Shown here: one piece after another, positions 34,740 to 43,974 of the stretch
How the letters are laid out: each line of letters begins with the position of its first letter
How positions within the stretch are numbered: position 1 is the first letter of the stretch
Assembly: GCA_034432655.1 (NCBI GenBank)
Contig: DAOUBP010000162.1
Span: forward strand, 1-64,000
DNA: 64,000 bases
DNA from: DAOUBP01 sp034432655
GTDB taxonomy: Bacteria > Chloroflexota > Anaerolineae > CG2-30-64-16
Reading direction: 5' to 3'
Program-made: the position numbers and the translations under genes
The notes under the pieces: generated by a model
Databases searched by the model: none
Told to the model about the DNA's origin: nothing
What the model saw: only the letters and a program-made list of their open reading frames with translations

Positions 34740-35321
34740 TTAGAAATTATCGGCTGGCCGCTTCAAAAAGTTAATGAGCACAATCATATCCAGCGTGTCG
34801 CCGTCGGGAGTCATAAACAGATCCTTCCAGACGAACTGCCGCTCGAACCCCTGCCGCTCAAAAGCGTGGATAACTTGCGGCCGGCTTTCGACGATCTCGG
34901 CGATGACCTGATGCAGGCCAAGTTTGCGGGCGACCTCCACCTGAGAACGGATCATGGCCGAGCCGATGCCACACCGCCGGTACTCTTTGGCGAGAAAGAT
35001 GCGGATCTCGGCGACGTGCCGGGTGTAGCCCGATCCCAGATGCAAGGTGCTGTTACCGACGATTTGCTCACCCACCACGGCGACCAGTGGAAAGATGCGC
35101 GTGTAATCCGGCTGCTCGGCCCAGCGGGCAACGACCGTCTTGTCGGCCACGTTGCTGCGAAAGAACTGCAGTTCGTCATCCGGGAGCGAGCTGAACAAAG
35201 CCACCAACGAGTCGCGATCCTTGGGCATCAACGGCCGCAGCAAGACGCGCAGCCCGTTGGGCAACGTAAGCAGATGCCGATAGGTGACAAGCTGTTCGAC
35301 CGAAATGTTGGAGATAGCCAT
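34740..35321 (-). CDS. GNAT-family acetyltransferase
   Basis: A 193-residue GNAT protein using acetyl-CoA to acetylate an amine. The acetyl-CoA-binding motif is FLAKEYRRCGIGSAMI, followed by helix LGLHQVIAEIVE and the FERQGFERQ turn. The ATG at 35321 has AAGGAGGAG upstream. It lies 13 bases before cooC and 17 bases after the activator gene, so it is part of the same transcript. Its location in an acetyl-CoA-producing operon is suggestive of acetyl-CoA-linked control, but the target is unknown. Confidence 0.88.
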   Translation of the reverse strand: MAISNISVEQLVTYRHLLTLPNGLRVLLRPLMPKDRDSLVALFSSLPDDELQFFRSNVADKTVVARWAEQPDYTRIFPLVAVVGEQIVGNSTLHLGSGYTRHVAEIRIFLAKEYRRCGIGSAMIRSQVEVARKLGLHQVIAEIVESRPQVIHAFERQGFERQFVWKDLFMTPDGDTLDMIVLINFLKRPADNF

Positions 35322-35338
35322 GAGCCCTCCTCCTTCCC

Positions 35339-37363
35339 TCAAGCACGCTGCGCCAGCATGGCCTGCACCGACGGGAACCGGCTCAGGTCAGTGTGGGGCA
35401 GGAACATGGCGGACATGAACGCATCGTAGAAAGAATTATCCGCCGACAGCTCCAGGTAGGTCATCATGCGCGCGACATCCACCAGGTGTGCCCGTACATC
35501 GCGGCGCAACAGCGCCATGTAGGCACCCCGGATGGCCGTATTGCCCAGGAACTTGAAGCGATCCCAGGGGGAATGACTGCCGGGCGGCGGCGGCAGATCG
35601 GGCAACAGACCGATCTGCACCGCTTTCTCAACGTTGATGTACTGGCCGAAGGAGCCGCCGATCAACATCGTTGACACGTCAGCCAGGTCAACCCCCACGC
35701 TTTGCGCCATGACGTTGAACCCGGCATAGATCGCCGCTTTGGCGCGCATCAGGTTGTCAATGTCCACTTTGGTAATGACGATGTCCTGGCCGGTGGCGGA
35801 TTCCTCTCCCCAGACGACCACATATTCCGGGCCGTGTTGGCCCTCGCGGATGCGCGGGGAAGCGCCGATATTCAAGTTGCCGGCTTTGTCAATCACGCCC
35901 GTGACGAACATCTCGGCTAACAGGGATAGCAGGCCCGAGCCACAGATGCCGCGCGGCTTTTCACCCGGCTTGCCGATCACCCGGTAAGTCGGCTCCAGGG
36001 TCTCGCTGTGGATCCATACCTCCTCAATGGCGCCTACCGTGGCCCGCATGCCGTGCTGGACGCCGGCGCCTTCAAACGCGGGCCCGGCCGAACAGGCACA
36101 GCTGATCATCCAATCCGCGTTGCCCAGCACGGTTTCGCCGTTGGTGCCCACGTCTATGAACAGCGTCAGCTCCGGCGATTCGTCCATCCGGGCGCTCAAA
36201 ACGCCGGCACTGATATCTGCACCGACGTAGCTGGCCACCCCCGGCAGGCAATCCACAATCGCCTGCGGGTGCGCGGCCAGATGCAGCTCGCCGGCGGTCA
36301 AGGTGGGCGGGTGGTTAACCACCGGCACATAGGGCGTCAGCCGGATGGACTCTGGCGGAACAGCCAGCAGTAAATGGATCATGGTGGTGTTGCCGGCGAT
36401 CGTGAGTTTGAAAAGCTCCTCGGTGCTTACGCCGGCCTGCTTGCAGGTAGCTTTCAAGAGCCTGTTGATGGTGCCCACCACCAGGTCTTGCAGCTCGGCC
36501 AGATGGCCGGGCTTCTTGGCGTAGATGATGCGCGAGATCACGTCCTCGCCGCGGGCAATTTGGCCGTTGTAGTCGCTGGCCTGGGCCAGCACCTCGCCGC
36601 TCTCCAGGTCCACCAGCCAGACGGTCACCGTGGTGGTGCCGATATCTATCGCGGCGCCGAAGTTGCGATCTGTCCGGTTGCCGGGCAGCAAGGCCAGCAA
36701 TTGCGGTGGGCCGTTGGGGCGATCCCACGTGTCCAGGGAGACAACCGCGGTTACCTGCCACGGCTGGGCGGTATCGCGCCAGATTTCGGGGATCTCTTCT
36801 TCCTCCTGGGTATCAGTGTTGTTTTTGTCATCATCGGGAATGGCACGCAACACATGCGCCATGCTGCGCAACACGGGAAGACTGACCTGCGGAGCCGGCA
36901 CGCCCAGCGCGTTGAGCGCCCGCACCACCCGGGCCCAGTCGTCAGTCTGATCGGAGAGATCGGGCGGGTCCAGGTCCAGGAAGTAACGCCGGATGGGTTG
37001 ATGCTGACGGGGGTTGTAGGCAAACGGCAGCTCCACCCGTGCAGCAGTTTTCTGCGTCACCAGACGGCGCTCGATCACCTCCTGCGGCGGCACGGTGACC
37101 CAGGCATCCCCCTCGATCACCGTCTGACAGGCCAGGGCATAGCCCCTGGCCACATCCTCCGGCGAAAGACGGATCGTCGAACGTCGGCGGACAGCAGAGC
37201 GGCTATCATCAACGATCACAGCGCAACGGCCGCAGCGGCCCTGTCCGCCGCAAGGTTGGTTGAGATCGAAGCCGGCCCGCACTGCGGCGTCTGCCAGTGT
37301 CGTCCCGCCGGGAACAGTGACAATGACGTCGCCGGGGCTGAAATGAATCGTGTATGTGGTCAT
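35339..37363 (-). CDS. Reductive activator of corrinoid proteins (RACo-like, DUF4445)
   Basis: A 674-residue protein of the RACo/AcsV group, which uses ATP to return inactive Co(II) corrinoid protein to Co(I). The N-terminal ferredoxin domain has CGGQGRCGRC plus a later Cys in YALACQTV for a [2Fe-2S] cluster. A linker follows, then the ASKHA ATPase part with AIDIGTTTVTVWLVDLESG and FIDVGTNGETVLGN, and IGGSFGQYINVEKAVQIG near the end. GVDLADVSTMLIGG is also typical. It would keep AcsCD active. An alternative start at 37381 adds 6 residues. It lies between nfnB and the GNAT gene. Confidence 0.93.
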   Translation of the reverse strand: MTTYTIHFSPGDVIVTVPGGTTLADAAVRAGFDLNQPCGGQGRCGRCAVIVDDSRSAVRRRSTIRLSPEDVARGYALACQTVIEGDAWVTVPPQEVIERRLVTQKTAARVELPFAYNPRQHQPIRRYFLDLDPPDLSDQTDDWARVVRALNALGVPAPQVSLPVLRSMAHVLRAIPDDDKNNTDTQEEEEIPEIWRDTAQPWQVTAVVSLDTWDRPNGPPQLLALLPGNRTDRNFGAAIDIGTTTVTVWLVDLESGEVLAQASDYNGQIARGEDVISRIIYAKKPGHLAELQDLVVGTINRLLKATCKQAGVSTEELFKLTIAGNTTMIHLLLAVPPESIRLTPYVPVVNHPPTLTAGELHLAAHPQAIVDCLPGVASYVGADISAGVLSARMDESPELTLFIDVGTNGETVLGNADWMISCACSAGPAFEGAGVQHGMRATVGAIEEVWIHSETLEPTYRVIGKPGEKPRGICGSGLLSLLAEMFVTGVIDKAGNLNIGASPRIREGQHGPEYVVVWGEESATGQDIVITKVDIDNLMRAKAAIYAGFNVMAQSVGVDLADVSTMLIGGSFGQYINVEKAVQIGLLPDLPPPPGSHSPWDRFKFLGNTAIRGAYMALLRRDVRAHLVDVARMMTYLELSADNSFYDAFMSAMFLPHTDLSRFPSVQAMLAQRA

Positions 37364-37509
37364 GATCGGGTTTGTCACCAACTGAAGGCTGGCCGGTTGA
37401 AGGTCAGCCTTCAGTCGTTCACTCCTGATCCCTTTTGCGCTGTAGCATTACTTGCTCTGCGGCATTGGTGTCAAACACACAAATGTCAGGGCGCGGAACA
37501 AATTCCACG

Positions 37510-38958
37510 TTACGACTCTTCCGTCAGGAACTTATGGATGTCGGCTGCGGCGCGTTTGCCCGCCCCCATCGCGCTGATCACCGTTGCCGCGCCGGTGACC
37601 ACATCGCCCCCGGCCCACACGCCCGGCTTGGCGGTGCGACCGGTCTCCGGGTCAGCCACCACCGTACCGTGGCGCGTCCGTTGCAGGTCCGGCGCCTCGT
37701 TGAAGACGACCGGGTTCGGGCTGGTGCCCAGGGCGAAGATCACGGTATCCATCGGCATCTCGAACTCCGACCCCTCGATCGGAATGGGGGAGCGGCGCCC
37801 CGAGGCATCCGGCTCGCCCAACGTCATGCGGATGCAGCGCAACGCCCGCACATTGCCCTGTTCATCCCCCAGGATCGCCACCGGGTTGGTGAGGAAGTCG
37901 AAGATGATCCCTTCCTCCTCTGCATGGTGAAATTCTTCTTCGCGTGCCGGGACCTCGGTGCGCGAACGGCGATAGACGATGTGTACCTCATCGTCGGCCT
38001 GGCTCCCGTCGCGCGCCGCGCGCGCCATCACCTGCAAACGCTTGGCGCTGCGTGCCGCATCCATCGCCACATTGCCGGCGCCGATCACCGCCACCCGATG
38101 GCCCACCTTCACCGGTGTGTCGTACTCCGGAAAGCGATAGCCTTTCATCAAGTTGACGCGGGTGAGGAATTCATTGGCGGACATGACACCGTTGAGGTTG
38201 ATCCCAGGGATGCGCATGAAGCTGGGCAACCCTGCGCCGGTACCCAGAAACACGGCGTCGTATTCGCTAAGCAGCTCATCCAGAGTATAGGTATTGCCGA
38301 TCACGTGATCTGTGCGGATCTCGATGCCCAGATAATCCACCGCCACCTTTAGCTCGGCCTGAATGATGCTCTTGGGCAGGCGGAACTCAGGGATGCCGTA
38401 GACCAGCACGCCACCGGGCAGATGCAGCGATTCAAAGATCACCACCTTATGGCCCAATTTGGCCAGGTCCACCGCGCAGGTAAGGCCGGCCGGGCCTGAA
38501 CCTACCACGGCGATCTTGCGCCCTGTGGGCGGCGCAGGCTTCGGCGGGTTGGTTTGTTCGCGCAATGCGTAATCGCCCACGTACCGCTCCAGGCGGCCGA
38601 TCGCCACCGGCTGGCCTTTCTTGCCCAGCACGCAATAGGCTTCGCATTGCGATTCCTGGGGGCAAACCCGACCGCAAATGGCAGGCAGGTTGTTCTTTTC
38701 CTTCATCACGTCCACGGCACCCACCAGGTCGCCCTCGCGGAGTTTGCGGATGAACTGAGGGATGAGCACCCCCACCGGACAGCCTTCGACGCAATGGGGT
38801 TTGGCGCACTGCAGACAGCGTTCGGCCTCCAGTTGCGCCAGCTCCCAGGTCAGGCCCAGCGCGACCTCCTCGAAGTTGCCGATGCGGACCTCTGGGGCCT
38901 GCTCCGGCATCTTCTGGCGCGGGATCTGCATGCGCTCGCGATTGGTCAGTTCAGCCAT
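37510..38958 (-). CDS. nfnB: NfnB, large subunit of bifurcating ferredoxin:NADP transhydrogenase
   Basis: A 482-residue flavoprotein of the glutamate-synthase small-subunit type. CLQCAKPHCVEGCPVGVLIP and CGRVCPQESQCEAYC bind two [4Fe-4S] clusters. FAD motif VVGSGPAGLTCAVDLAKLGH and NADPH motif VAVIGAGNVAMDAARSAKRL follow. Alone it could be read as a GltD, but the adjacent PyrK-like partner and absence of a glutamate-synthase large subunit favour NfnB. With NfnA it couples reduced ferredoxin and NADH to make NADPH. It overlaps nfnA by 1 base. Confidence 0.92.
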   Translation of the reverse strand: MAELTNRERMQIPRQKMPEQAPEVRIGNFEEVALGLTWELAQLEAERCLQCAKPHCVEGCPVGVLIPQFIRKLREGDLVGAVDVMKEKNNLPAICGRVCPQESQCEAYCVLGKKGQPVAIGRLERYVGDYALREQTNPPKPAPPTGRKIAVVGSGPAGLTCAVDLAKLGHKVVIFESLHLPGGVLVYGIPEFRLPKSIIQAELKVAVDYLGIEIRTDHVIGNTYTLDELLSEYDAVFLGTGAGLPSFMRIPGINLNGVMSANEFLTRVNLMKGYRFPEYDTPVKVGHRVAVIGAGNVAMDAARSAKRLQVMARAARDGSQADDEVHIVYRRSRTEVPAREEEFHHAEEEGIIFDFLTNPVAILGDEQGNVRALRCIRMTLGEPDASGRRSPIPIEGSEFEMPMDTVIFALGTSPNPVVFNEAPDLQRTRHGTVVADPETGRTAKPGVWAGGDVVTGAATVISAMGAGKRAAADIHKFLTEES

Positions 38959-39860
38959 CAGCGACCTCCGACCACAGCAGATTCTTCTAGCGCCTGGACC
39001 GCGGCGTCAAGCTGGCATTGGTGCCCGGCGCTCTGCTGGCGCTGCCAACGTTCGACGGCCAACCGCTCCTCGTTGCGGTAGAACTGGATGCGTGCCAGCA
39101 GGTTGTTCCAGTCCACCAGATGGCCATCGAACTCCGGGCCGTCTACGCAGACGAACTTTGCGCCATCGGTCATCGCTACTCGACAACCGCCACACATTCC
39201 TGTCCCGTCCACCATGATGGTGTTCAGGCTCACGATGGTGGGCACGTGAAACGGCTGTGTGGTCAAAGAGACGAATTTCATCATGATTGTCGGCCCGATG
39301 GCCCACACCTTAGCGATCTGGCCCGCGCGCACCTCCAGGAGCTCCTTCAGCGGCTCGGTGACCAGCGCTTTGCGACCGTGGGAGCCGTCGTCAGTGCACA
39401 CGATCAGCTCGTCGGAGACCGCGGCCATCTTGTCTTCCCAAAAGAGCAACTCTTTCGTGCGCGCTCCGATGATCGAGATCACGTGATTCCCGGCCGCCTT
39501 CAGGTCGCGGGCGATCGGGTACATGGGCGCAATCCCCACCCCGCCGGCCACGCACACCACCGTGCCGTAGTCCTTGATCTCGGTGGGATGGCCCAGGGGC
39601 CCGGCCACCGAGTAGAACGCATCACCCGGGACCATCCGCCCCATCTGCATGGTGGACTTACCCACTTCCTGGAAGATCAGGGTGATGGTGCCGGTCTGCG
39701 GGTTGTGGTCAGCAATGGTGAGGGGGATGCGCTCGCCGTGTTCGTCGGCGATCACGATGACAAACTGCCCAGCTCTGGCCTTACGCGCCACGTGCGGCGC
39801 TTCGACCACCATCAGCTTCGTCACGTCGCTGAGCGTTTGTTTCTCGAGAATCTTATACAT
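38958..39860 (-). CDS. nfnA: NfnA, small subunit of bifurcating ferredoxin:NADP transhydrogenase
   Basis: A 300-residue FAD and NAD(H)-binding protein with a C-terminal [2Fe-2S] site. GQFVIVIADEHGERIPLTI is the FAD region, VVCVAGGVGIAPMYPIAR the nucleotide site, and GTGMCGGCRVAMTDGAKFVC the cluster motif. This matches the sulfide-dehydrogenase/ferredoxin-NADP reductase alpha family. The ATG at 39860 has GAGGAG upstream. Its stop overlaps the nfnB start by 1 base. Place in the operon, next to acsC, implies direct use of ferredoxin in the acetyl-CoA pathway. Confidence 0.93.
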   Translation of the reverse strand: MYKILEKQTLSDVTKLMVVEAPHVARKARAGQFVIVIADEHGERIPLTIADHNPQTGTITLIFQEVGKSTMQMGRMVPGDAFYSVAGPLGHPTEIKDYGTVVCVAGGVGIAPMYPIARDLKAAGNHVISIIGARTKELLFWEDKMAAVSDELIVCTDDGSHGRKALVTEPLKELLEVRAGQIAKVWAIGPTIMMKFVSLTTQPFHVPTIVSLNTIMVDGTGMCGGCRVAMTDGAKFVCVDGPEFDGHLVDWNNLLARIQFYRNEERLAVERWQRQQSAGHQCQLDAAVQALEESAVVGGR

Positions 39861-39939
39861 GGGTGATTGCTCCTCGTTCGAGTTGCCGGCCCGACAACGA
39901 GACCGACCATTGTCCAGCACCCAGCTTCCAGCTTCCAAC

Positions 39940-41307
39940 TCACCACGCCGTCTTGAGATAACGCGGCAGGTCCACGGCCTCGCGCGGCCCTACCTTGATC
40001 TGCCAGCCGGGCAACTCCTCCTCAAGCTCACCCATCAACACCGCCACGTGCCCCGGGATCACCACCTTGCGATGGTTGACCTTTTCGGCGATGCCGGTGT
40101 TCTTCACCGTCTTGGCGATCTTCTCTGCGTCGAACTTGCCGGCTGCCCAGGCCGTGAGCACGCTCATACCTTCGGCATCGGCCACCAGGAGCCAGCCGGG
40201 CAGGCCGGACGACTCCACCTCGTTGGCTACTGCAAAGTAGGTGATGGAGAAGTTGGTGGTGACCATCACCGGTGCGTCAGGGCCGGGCTTGTTAATCTCG
40301 TAGATACCGGGGTCTACCTGGATCGGCTTCTGCGGGTCCGTAAAGATGTTCTTGCGCAGCACCAGCAGCGGATAGATGGTCGCCGGGTCGAATCGGCTCA
40401 ACACGACGAAGCCGGCATATTTGGCGATATGCTCGCCTGCCAGCAACGCCTCCATGGCCGGATCGGAGGTGCCCAGGTAAGGGAAGGTGATGATGGGATA
40501 GCCCACCGGCCGGAAGGTCTTCTTGCGCGCCAGGCGGCTGAGCTGGGTGAGCATGTTCAACGAGCCGCCAAAGCTGCGCACGGCCGGATCCAGCACCAGG
40601 TCTTCCACGCCGGCAGCCACCAGCTTCTCGGTCAATTCGGCCAGCTCGGCCACGGTGGCGCCTCGGACGGCCAACGGTGCCTTGGCCTCCTTAGCCAGTT
40701 TGGCCATCGCTTCCCAGTTGCCGGCCGTGGCTGCACAAAGCAGCGGTGTGACCCCGGCGGTCTTCGCCAGGCCGGCGGCCATGACGGCCGGGTCGTCGGC
40801 CACTAACACCAGCGGCACTGTGGCAGCCTCGCGCACAGCGGCGACCGCGGCAGCGAACTGCTCCGCATTGCCGGAGGCTGCTTCCACAGCCAAGCCGTCT
40901 AAGACCAATGAAACGCCGACATAGGTCACCGCGTAGTCAGCCACAGACCTGGCAAGAGCTTTGATCTCAGCCGGCGGCAAAGTGTCTGGCACGCGCACCA
41001 AGAGCGCCGTGGGATTGTAGAAGGTCTTTTCATGCCGGAAGAGCACGATCTCGTTACCGACCTTAACCTGCCGGCCATCGGCCGAGAGGGTGATCAGGCG
41101 CACCGGCGGCGCCGCCGCTGCCGAAAGCTTTGCCCGCGCTTCATCGCTGACATAAGGGCATGCGGCGAGTTCTGCCTGTTTGGCGGCCAGCTTCATCGCA
41201 AAGGCCAGACAGGTAGGAAAGCCACACTCCTTGCAGTTCGCCTTGGGATGTGGTGGCTTCAACCCGCCGGGGAGCAGTTTATAGATGTCGAGACCAGAAA
41301 GAGCCAT
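39940..41307 (-). CDS. acsC: Corrinoid iron-sulfur protein large subunit
   Basis: A 455-residue subunit that carries, with AcsD, the cobamide accepting the methyl group from AcsE and delivering it to AcsB. The N-terminal cluster domain has ANCKECGFPTCLAFAMKLA and the fourth Cys in ELAACPYVS, giving a [4Fe-4S] site. A TIM barrel follows. The C-terminal Rossmann-like domain (TAWAAGKFDAEKIAKTVKN; KVVIPGHVAVLMGELEEELP) binds the corrinoid. It lies 22 bases after acsD and directly upstream of nfnA. Confidence 0.95.
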   Translation of the reverse strand: MALSGLDIYKLLPGGLKPPHPKANCKECGFPTCLAFAMKLAAKQAELAACPYVSDEARAKLSAAAAPPVRLITLSADGRQVKVGNEIVLFRHEKTFYNPTALLVRVPDTLPPAEIKALARSVADYAVTYVGVSLVLDGLAVEAASGNAEQFAAAVAAVREAATVPLVLVADDPAVMAAGLAKTAGVTPLLCAATAGNWEAMAKLAKEAKAPLAVRGATVAELAELTEKLVAAGVEDLVLDPAVRSFGGSLNMLTQLSRLARKKTFRPVGYPIITFPYLGTSDPAMEALLAGEHIAKYAGFVVLSRFDPATIYPLLVLRKNIFTDPQKPIQVDPGIYEINKPGPDAPVMVTTNFSITYFAVANEVESSGLPGWLLVADAEGMSVLTAWAAGKFDAEKIAKTVKNTGIAEKVNHRKVVIPGHVAVLMGELEEELPGWQIKVGPREAVDLPRYLKTAW

Positions 41308-41329
41308 GATGTCCTCCCAAACGCTATGT

Positions 41330-42301
41330 TTATCCCGCCATGAGCTCGGCGATCATCTTTTTCACCCGAGCCACAGCCTGCGGGTGGCGCATCACCACGA
41401 TGTCAGCGCCGGACTGGATCAGGGCCGCGGCGGTCAGGGCCTCCCAGTTGATCGCGCGTTCAACCCAATCGCCCCAAGCAGCCGGAACGCCATCGCCTGC
41501 GCGGGCTTCCTTAGTGCGCCACGCCTCTTCACCGGGGGTGACGATCATCGGTTGCTGGGTCATGCCGTCGCCCTGCAAAGCTGCCAGCCGCAGACGTTCC
41601 ATGACGCTGTAGCCGTACTCGATACCGTAGCCCAACGCGCCGGTGGTCGGGTCGGTGATGATGCGATCCAGGGGCATCCCCATATCGTGGATCAAAATCG
41701 TGAGCTGTTTGGACAGGTTGACATCCATGGGCGTCTTGGCCGTGACCAGATGGCCGTTGGCCAGTGCGGCCGCCACAATGGTGCGGTAGTTCTTGTCCTC
41801 GCACGCGCCGAGGGCCAGCCGTTCGCCAGCGCCCTCTTCTGCACAGGCCACCAGGATTTCGTTGTCCAACTCAGCCTGGCCGGGGCCCAGTACGATCAAG
41901 GGCAGGCCGGTTGCGCCCAAGACGGCGCGCAAAACCTGACGCGCTACAGCGCCGGTCATCCGATTGCCGGCCGCGTCCACCGTTGCAAAACGCAACGCGA
42001 TCAGGTCGGCGCCGGCGTCCTCGGCTGCGCGGGCCCAGGCCGCCGGATCATCCAACACGGCGCCCCAGGCCGATGTCAAGGGAGCCGGCCACTCCTCGTT
42101 TGGGTTGCGATTCCACACCTCAACCGCCACCCGCGGCGGATTGCCGGTCGAACCCTCGAACGATAAAAACGGCAGGGTGGTATGCCCCCCCACTTGCACG
42201 ACCGCGCGCCGTGTGCCGCCGTCGGCCGCGGTCGCGCCTAAAGTGACCAGGCGGATACTGCCTGCCCACTTCTCGACAGGAACTTCAACAGTTACAGGCA
42301 T
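41330..42301 (-). CDS. acsD: Corrinoid iron-sulfur protein small subunit
   Basis: A 323-residue TIM-barrel subunit forming the heterodimer with AcsC and helping hold the corrinoid. Landmarks are PRVAVEVWNRNPNEEWP, GADLIALRFATVDAAGNR, PLIVLGPGQAELDNEIL and DRIITDPTTGALGYGIEYGYS. Size and order (acsD then acsC) match acetogen clusters. A 7-base repeat array lies immediately upstream. Confidence 0.95.
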   Translation of the reverse strand: MPVTVEVPVEKWAGSIRLVTLGATAADGGTRRAVVQVGGHTTLPFLSFEGSTGNPPRVAVEVWNRNPNEEWPAPLTSAWGAVLDDPAAWARAAEDAGADLIALRFATVDAAGNRMTGAVARQVLRAVLGATGLPLIVLGPGQAELDNEILVACAEEGAGERLALGACEDKNYRTIVAAALANGHLVTAKTPMDVNLSKQLTILIHDMGMPLDRIITDPTTGALGYGIEYGYSVMERLRLAALQGDGMTQQPMIVTPGEEAWRTKEARAGDGVPAAWGDWVERAINWEALTAAALIQSGADIVVMRHPQAVARVKKMIAELMAG

Positions 42302-42324
42302 GACGGTGAACCTCCTTTGCGTTG

Positions 42325-42373
42325 CGTATTACGTACTGCGTACTGCGTATTGCGTGCTGCGTATTTCGTATTG
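42325..42373. repeat. Period-7 tandem repeat (CGTATTG/CGTACTG-type), 7 units
   Basis: Seven heptamers with variable positions 4-7 lie upstream of acsD in the 168-base spacer after the reductase gene. The rest of the spacer shows no gene. Confidence 0.93.
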
Positions 42374-42469
42374 GAAACTACGCCTTTATTGTCTGCTGGA
42401 TTTCCCTGCTCCTGCTTTCTAGCTCCCCACTTTCCCAGCTTGTTTTCTGGTTTGCCTCGCTTCCTTGTC

Positions 42470-43285
42470 TCACCAATAGCGCTCCACATGAATCTGTCCC
42501 GCTTCTCGTTTGGTGTTTTCCTTGAAGCCTTCCTGCTGGAGCATGGCCACCGCACTGTCAATCATCGCTGGACTGCCGCACAGGAAGATGTGCGTGTTTT
42601 CGGGCGTGGGCTTGAACCCCCATGCCTGTTCGATAACCCCGCGCTGCCACAAGTCCTGCACATAGCCTGTGTGGCCTGTCCAGGGAGTCGGCTCGCCTTG
42701 TGGCCGACTGATGACCGGGACATAAGCGAAGTTGCGACATAAATGCTGCAGTGTCATCAACTCAGAACGATACCCCAGATCCCACGAATGGCGTGCGCCG
42801 TGCAATACTGCGAAGCGGCGAGCACCACCGCACACCAAGTGAGTGGTCAGCATGCTCATGTACGGCGCCAGGCCGGTGCCGGTGGCGATCATTACCACAT
42901 TTTGATCTTCGGGCACCTGGTCGAAGGTGAACATGCCGGTAATCTTCGGGGAAAGCCAAAGCCGGTCGCCGATATTCAACGCAAACAGCCGCGGGGTCAA
43001 CGCACCGGTGGTCACCAGCGCGATATAAAACTCCAGATATTCTTTGAGGAGCGAAGACGAAGCGATGGAATAGGCCCGCCGGATGAGCTTGTGCGGGTCA
43101 GGCGGAGTTTCATCCGGCTCGGCCAGGGCGCAGCGCGGGGCGGAACCCGGCAGGCCCAGGACGGCGAACTGGCCGGGGATGAAATCGGGAAGCTGCCAGC
43201 CATCAGGTGCTACGCGCAGGATGATCAACCAAGGGGATATCTCGGTACGTAGAGTAACAACAGCGTTCAAAACAGGTTCAGGCAC
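42470..43285 (-). CDS. Ferredoxin/flavodoxin-NADP reductase (Fpr-like)
   Basis: A 271-residue flavoprotein of the bacterial Fpr type. The FAD-binding motif is LIRRAYSIASSS, the pyrophosphate region is VMIATGTGLAPYMSML, and FLCGSPAMIDSAVAML with the final HVERYW is characteristic, including the aromatic C-terminal residue that stacks on FAD. GTG 43285 is the start, with GGAG upstream. It shuttles electrons between ferredoxin and NADP(H), and sits between the CBS gene and acsD. With NfnAB and the TrxB-like protein, it is the third such enzyme in the cluster. Confidence 0.9.
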   Translation of the reverse strand: MPEPVLNAVVTLRTEISPWLIILRVAPDGWQLPDFIPGQFAVLGLPGSAPRCALAEPDETPPDPHKLIRRAYSIASSSLLKEYLEFYIALVTTGALTPRLFALNIGDRLWLSPKITGMFTFDQVPEDQNVVMIATGTGLAPYMSMLTTHLVCGGARRFAVLHGARHSWDLGYRSELMTLQHLCRNFAYVPVISRPQGEPTPWTGHTGYVQDLWQRGVIEQAWGFKPTPENTHIFLCGSPAMIDSAVAMLQQEGFKENTKREAGQIHVERYW

Positions 43286-43372
43286 GGGGCTGCTCCTTCA
43301 ACCAATCTGACTGTGATGTAGCGACTGAAAGCCAGCCCAATTATACCTCATTGTGATCCAAATCCCACAAGG

Positions 43373-43879
43373 TCACCGTTTTCCCGCCAGACCGTAGCGC
43401 TGACGAAACAGATCCATCGGCGTCGGCCGCGCAGCGTGCATCCCTTGATGCCGGATGTATTCGGGCCCTGCCAGCGCCCTGACCACATCGCGCAGGCTGA
43501 GCATGGACGCCGGCCAGGAGCGGCCACCGGCATGATGCATGAAAAAGATGTGATCAACGTTCATGTCGGCCATCAGTTGCACGATTGCCGTCAGCGGCAA
43601 GTCGGCCGCGGCCTCGGGCACGTGCTCCGCCATGACGTCAGCGGCAGCAAGGGGGGAAGCACCGGCGGGCAGCGTCGCCAGGCGGACGTAGCCCTGGGCC
43701 AGCATCTGCTCGTTGACCCAACCGCGCGCATCCCCATCATCGTCCAGCACCACCACCGCTGTCCAACCATGCTCCACCATCTGTGCTGCCAGCCGGTCAA
43801 GCGGTTCTGTCGGCTTGCAAGTGGGCACGCCGATGCGCATCACGTCACGAACAAGGAGAGGGGAAGACATGGGCAACAT
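43373..43879 (-). CDS. CBS-domain protein next to acsB
   Basis: A 168-residue protein with two CBS motifs: VRDVMRIGVPTCKPTEPLDR with VVVLDDDGDARGWV, and AADVMAEHVPEAAADLPLTA with DHIFFMHHAGG. The C-terminus has an extra ~35-residue helical tail. ATG 43879 or the internal ATG at 43870 could start it; neither has a strong ribosome site. It probably senses adenine nucleotides and might modulate a neighbouring enzyme. The spacer to acsB is a complementary pair of heptamer arrays. Confidence 0.8.
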   Translation of the reverse strand: MLPMSSPLLVRDVMRIGVPTCKPTEPLDRLAAQMVEHGWTAVVVLDDDGDARGWVNEQMLAQGYVRLATLPAGASPLAAADVMAEHVPEAAADLPLTAIVQLMADMNVDHIFFMHHAGGRSWPASMLSLRDVVRALAGPEYIRHQGMHAARPTPMDLFRQRYGLAGKR

Positions 43880-43895
43880 ATCATTGCGACAAACG

Positions 43896-43968
43896 ACGAA
43901 AGACGAAAGACGAAAGACGAAAGACGAAAGACCAAACCGTCCTTCGTCCTTCGTCGTTCGTCCTTTGT
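43896..43968. repeat. Inverted pair of period-7 arrays between acsB and the CBS gene
   Basis: Five ACGAAAG units (43896-43930) face four CCTTCGT-type units (43941-43968). The two arrays are near complements, with about one mismatch per unit, so a long imperfect hairpin can form just after acsB. Confidence 0.9.
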
Positions 43969-43974
43969 CATTGA

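Noticed and set aside
37510..38958. Glutamate synthase small subunit (GltD)
   Set aside because: There is no large subunit, and the one-base overlap with a PyrK-like FAD/[2Fe-2S] protein fits NfnB better.
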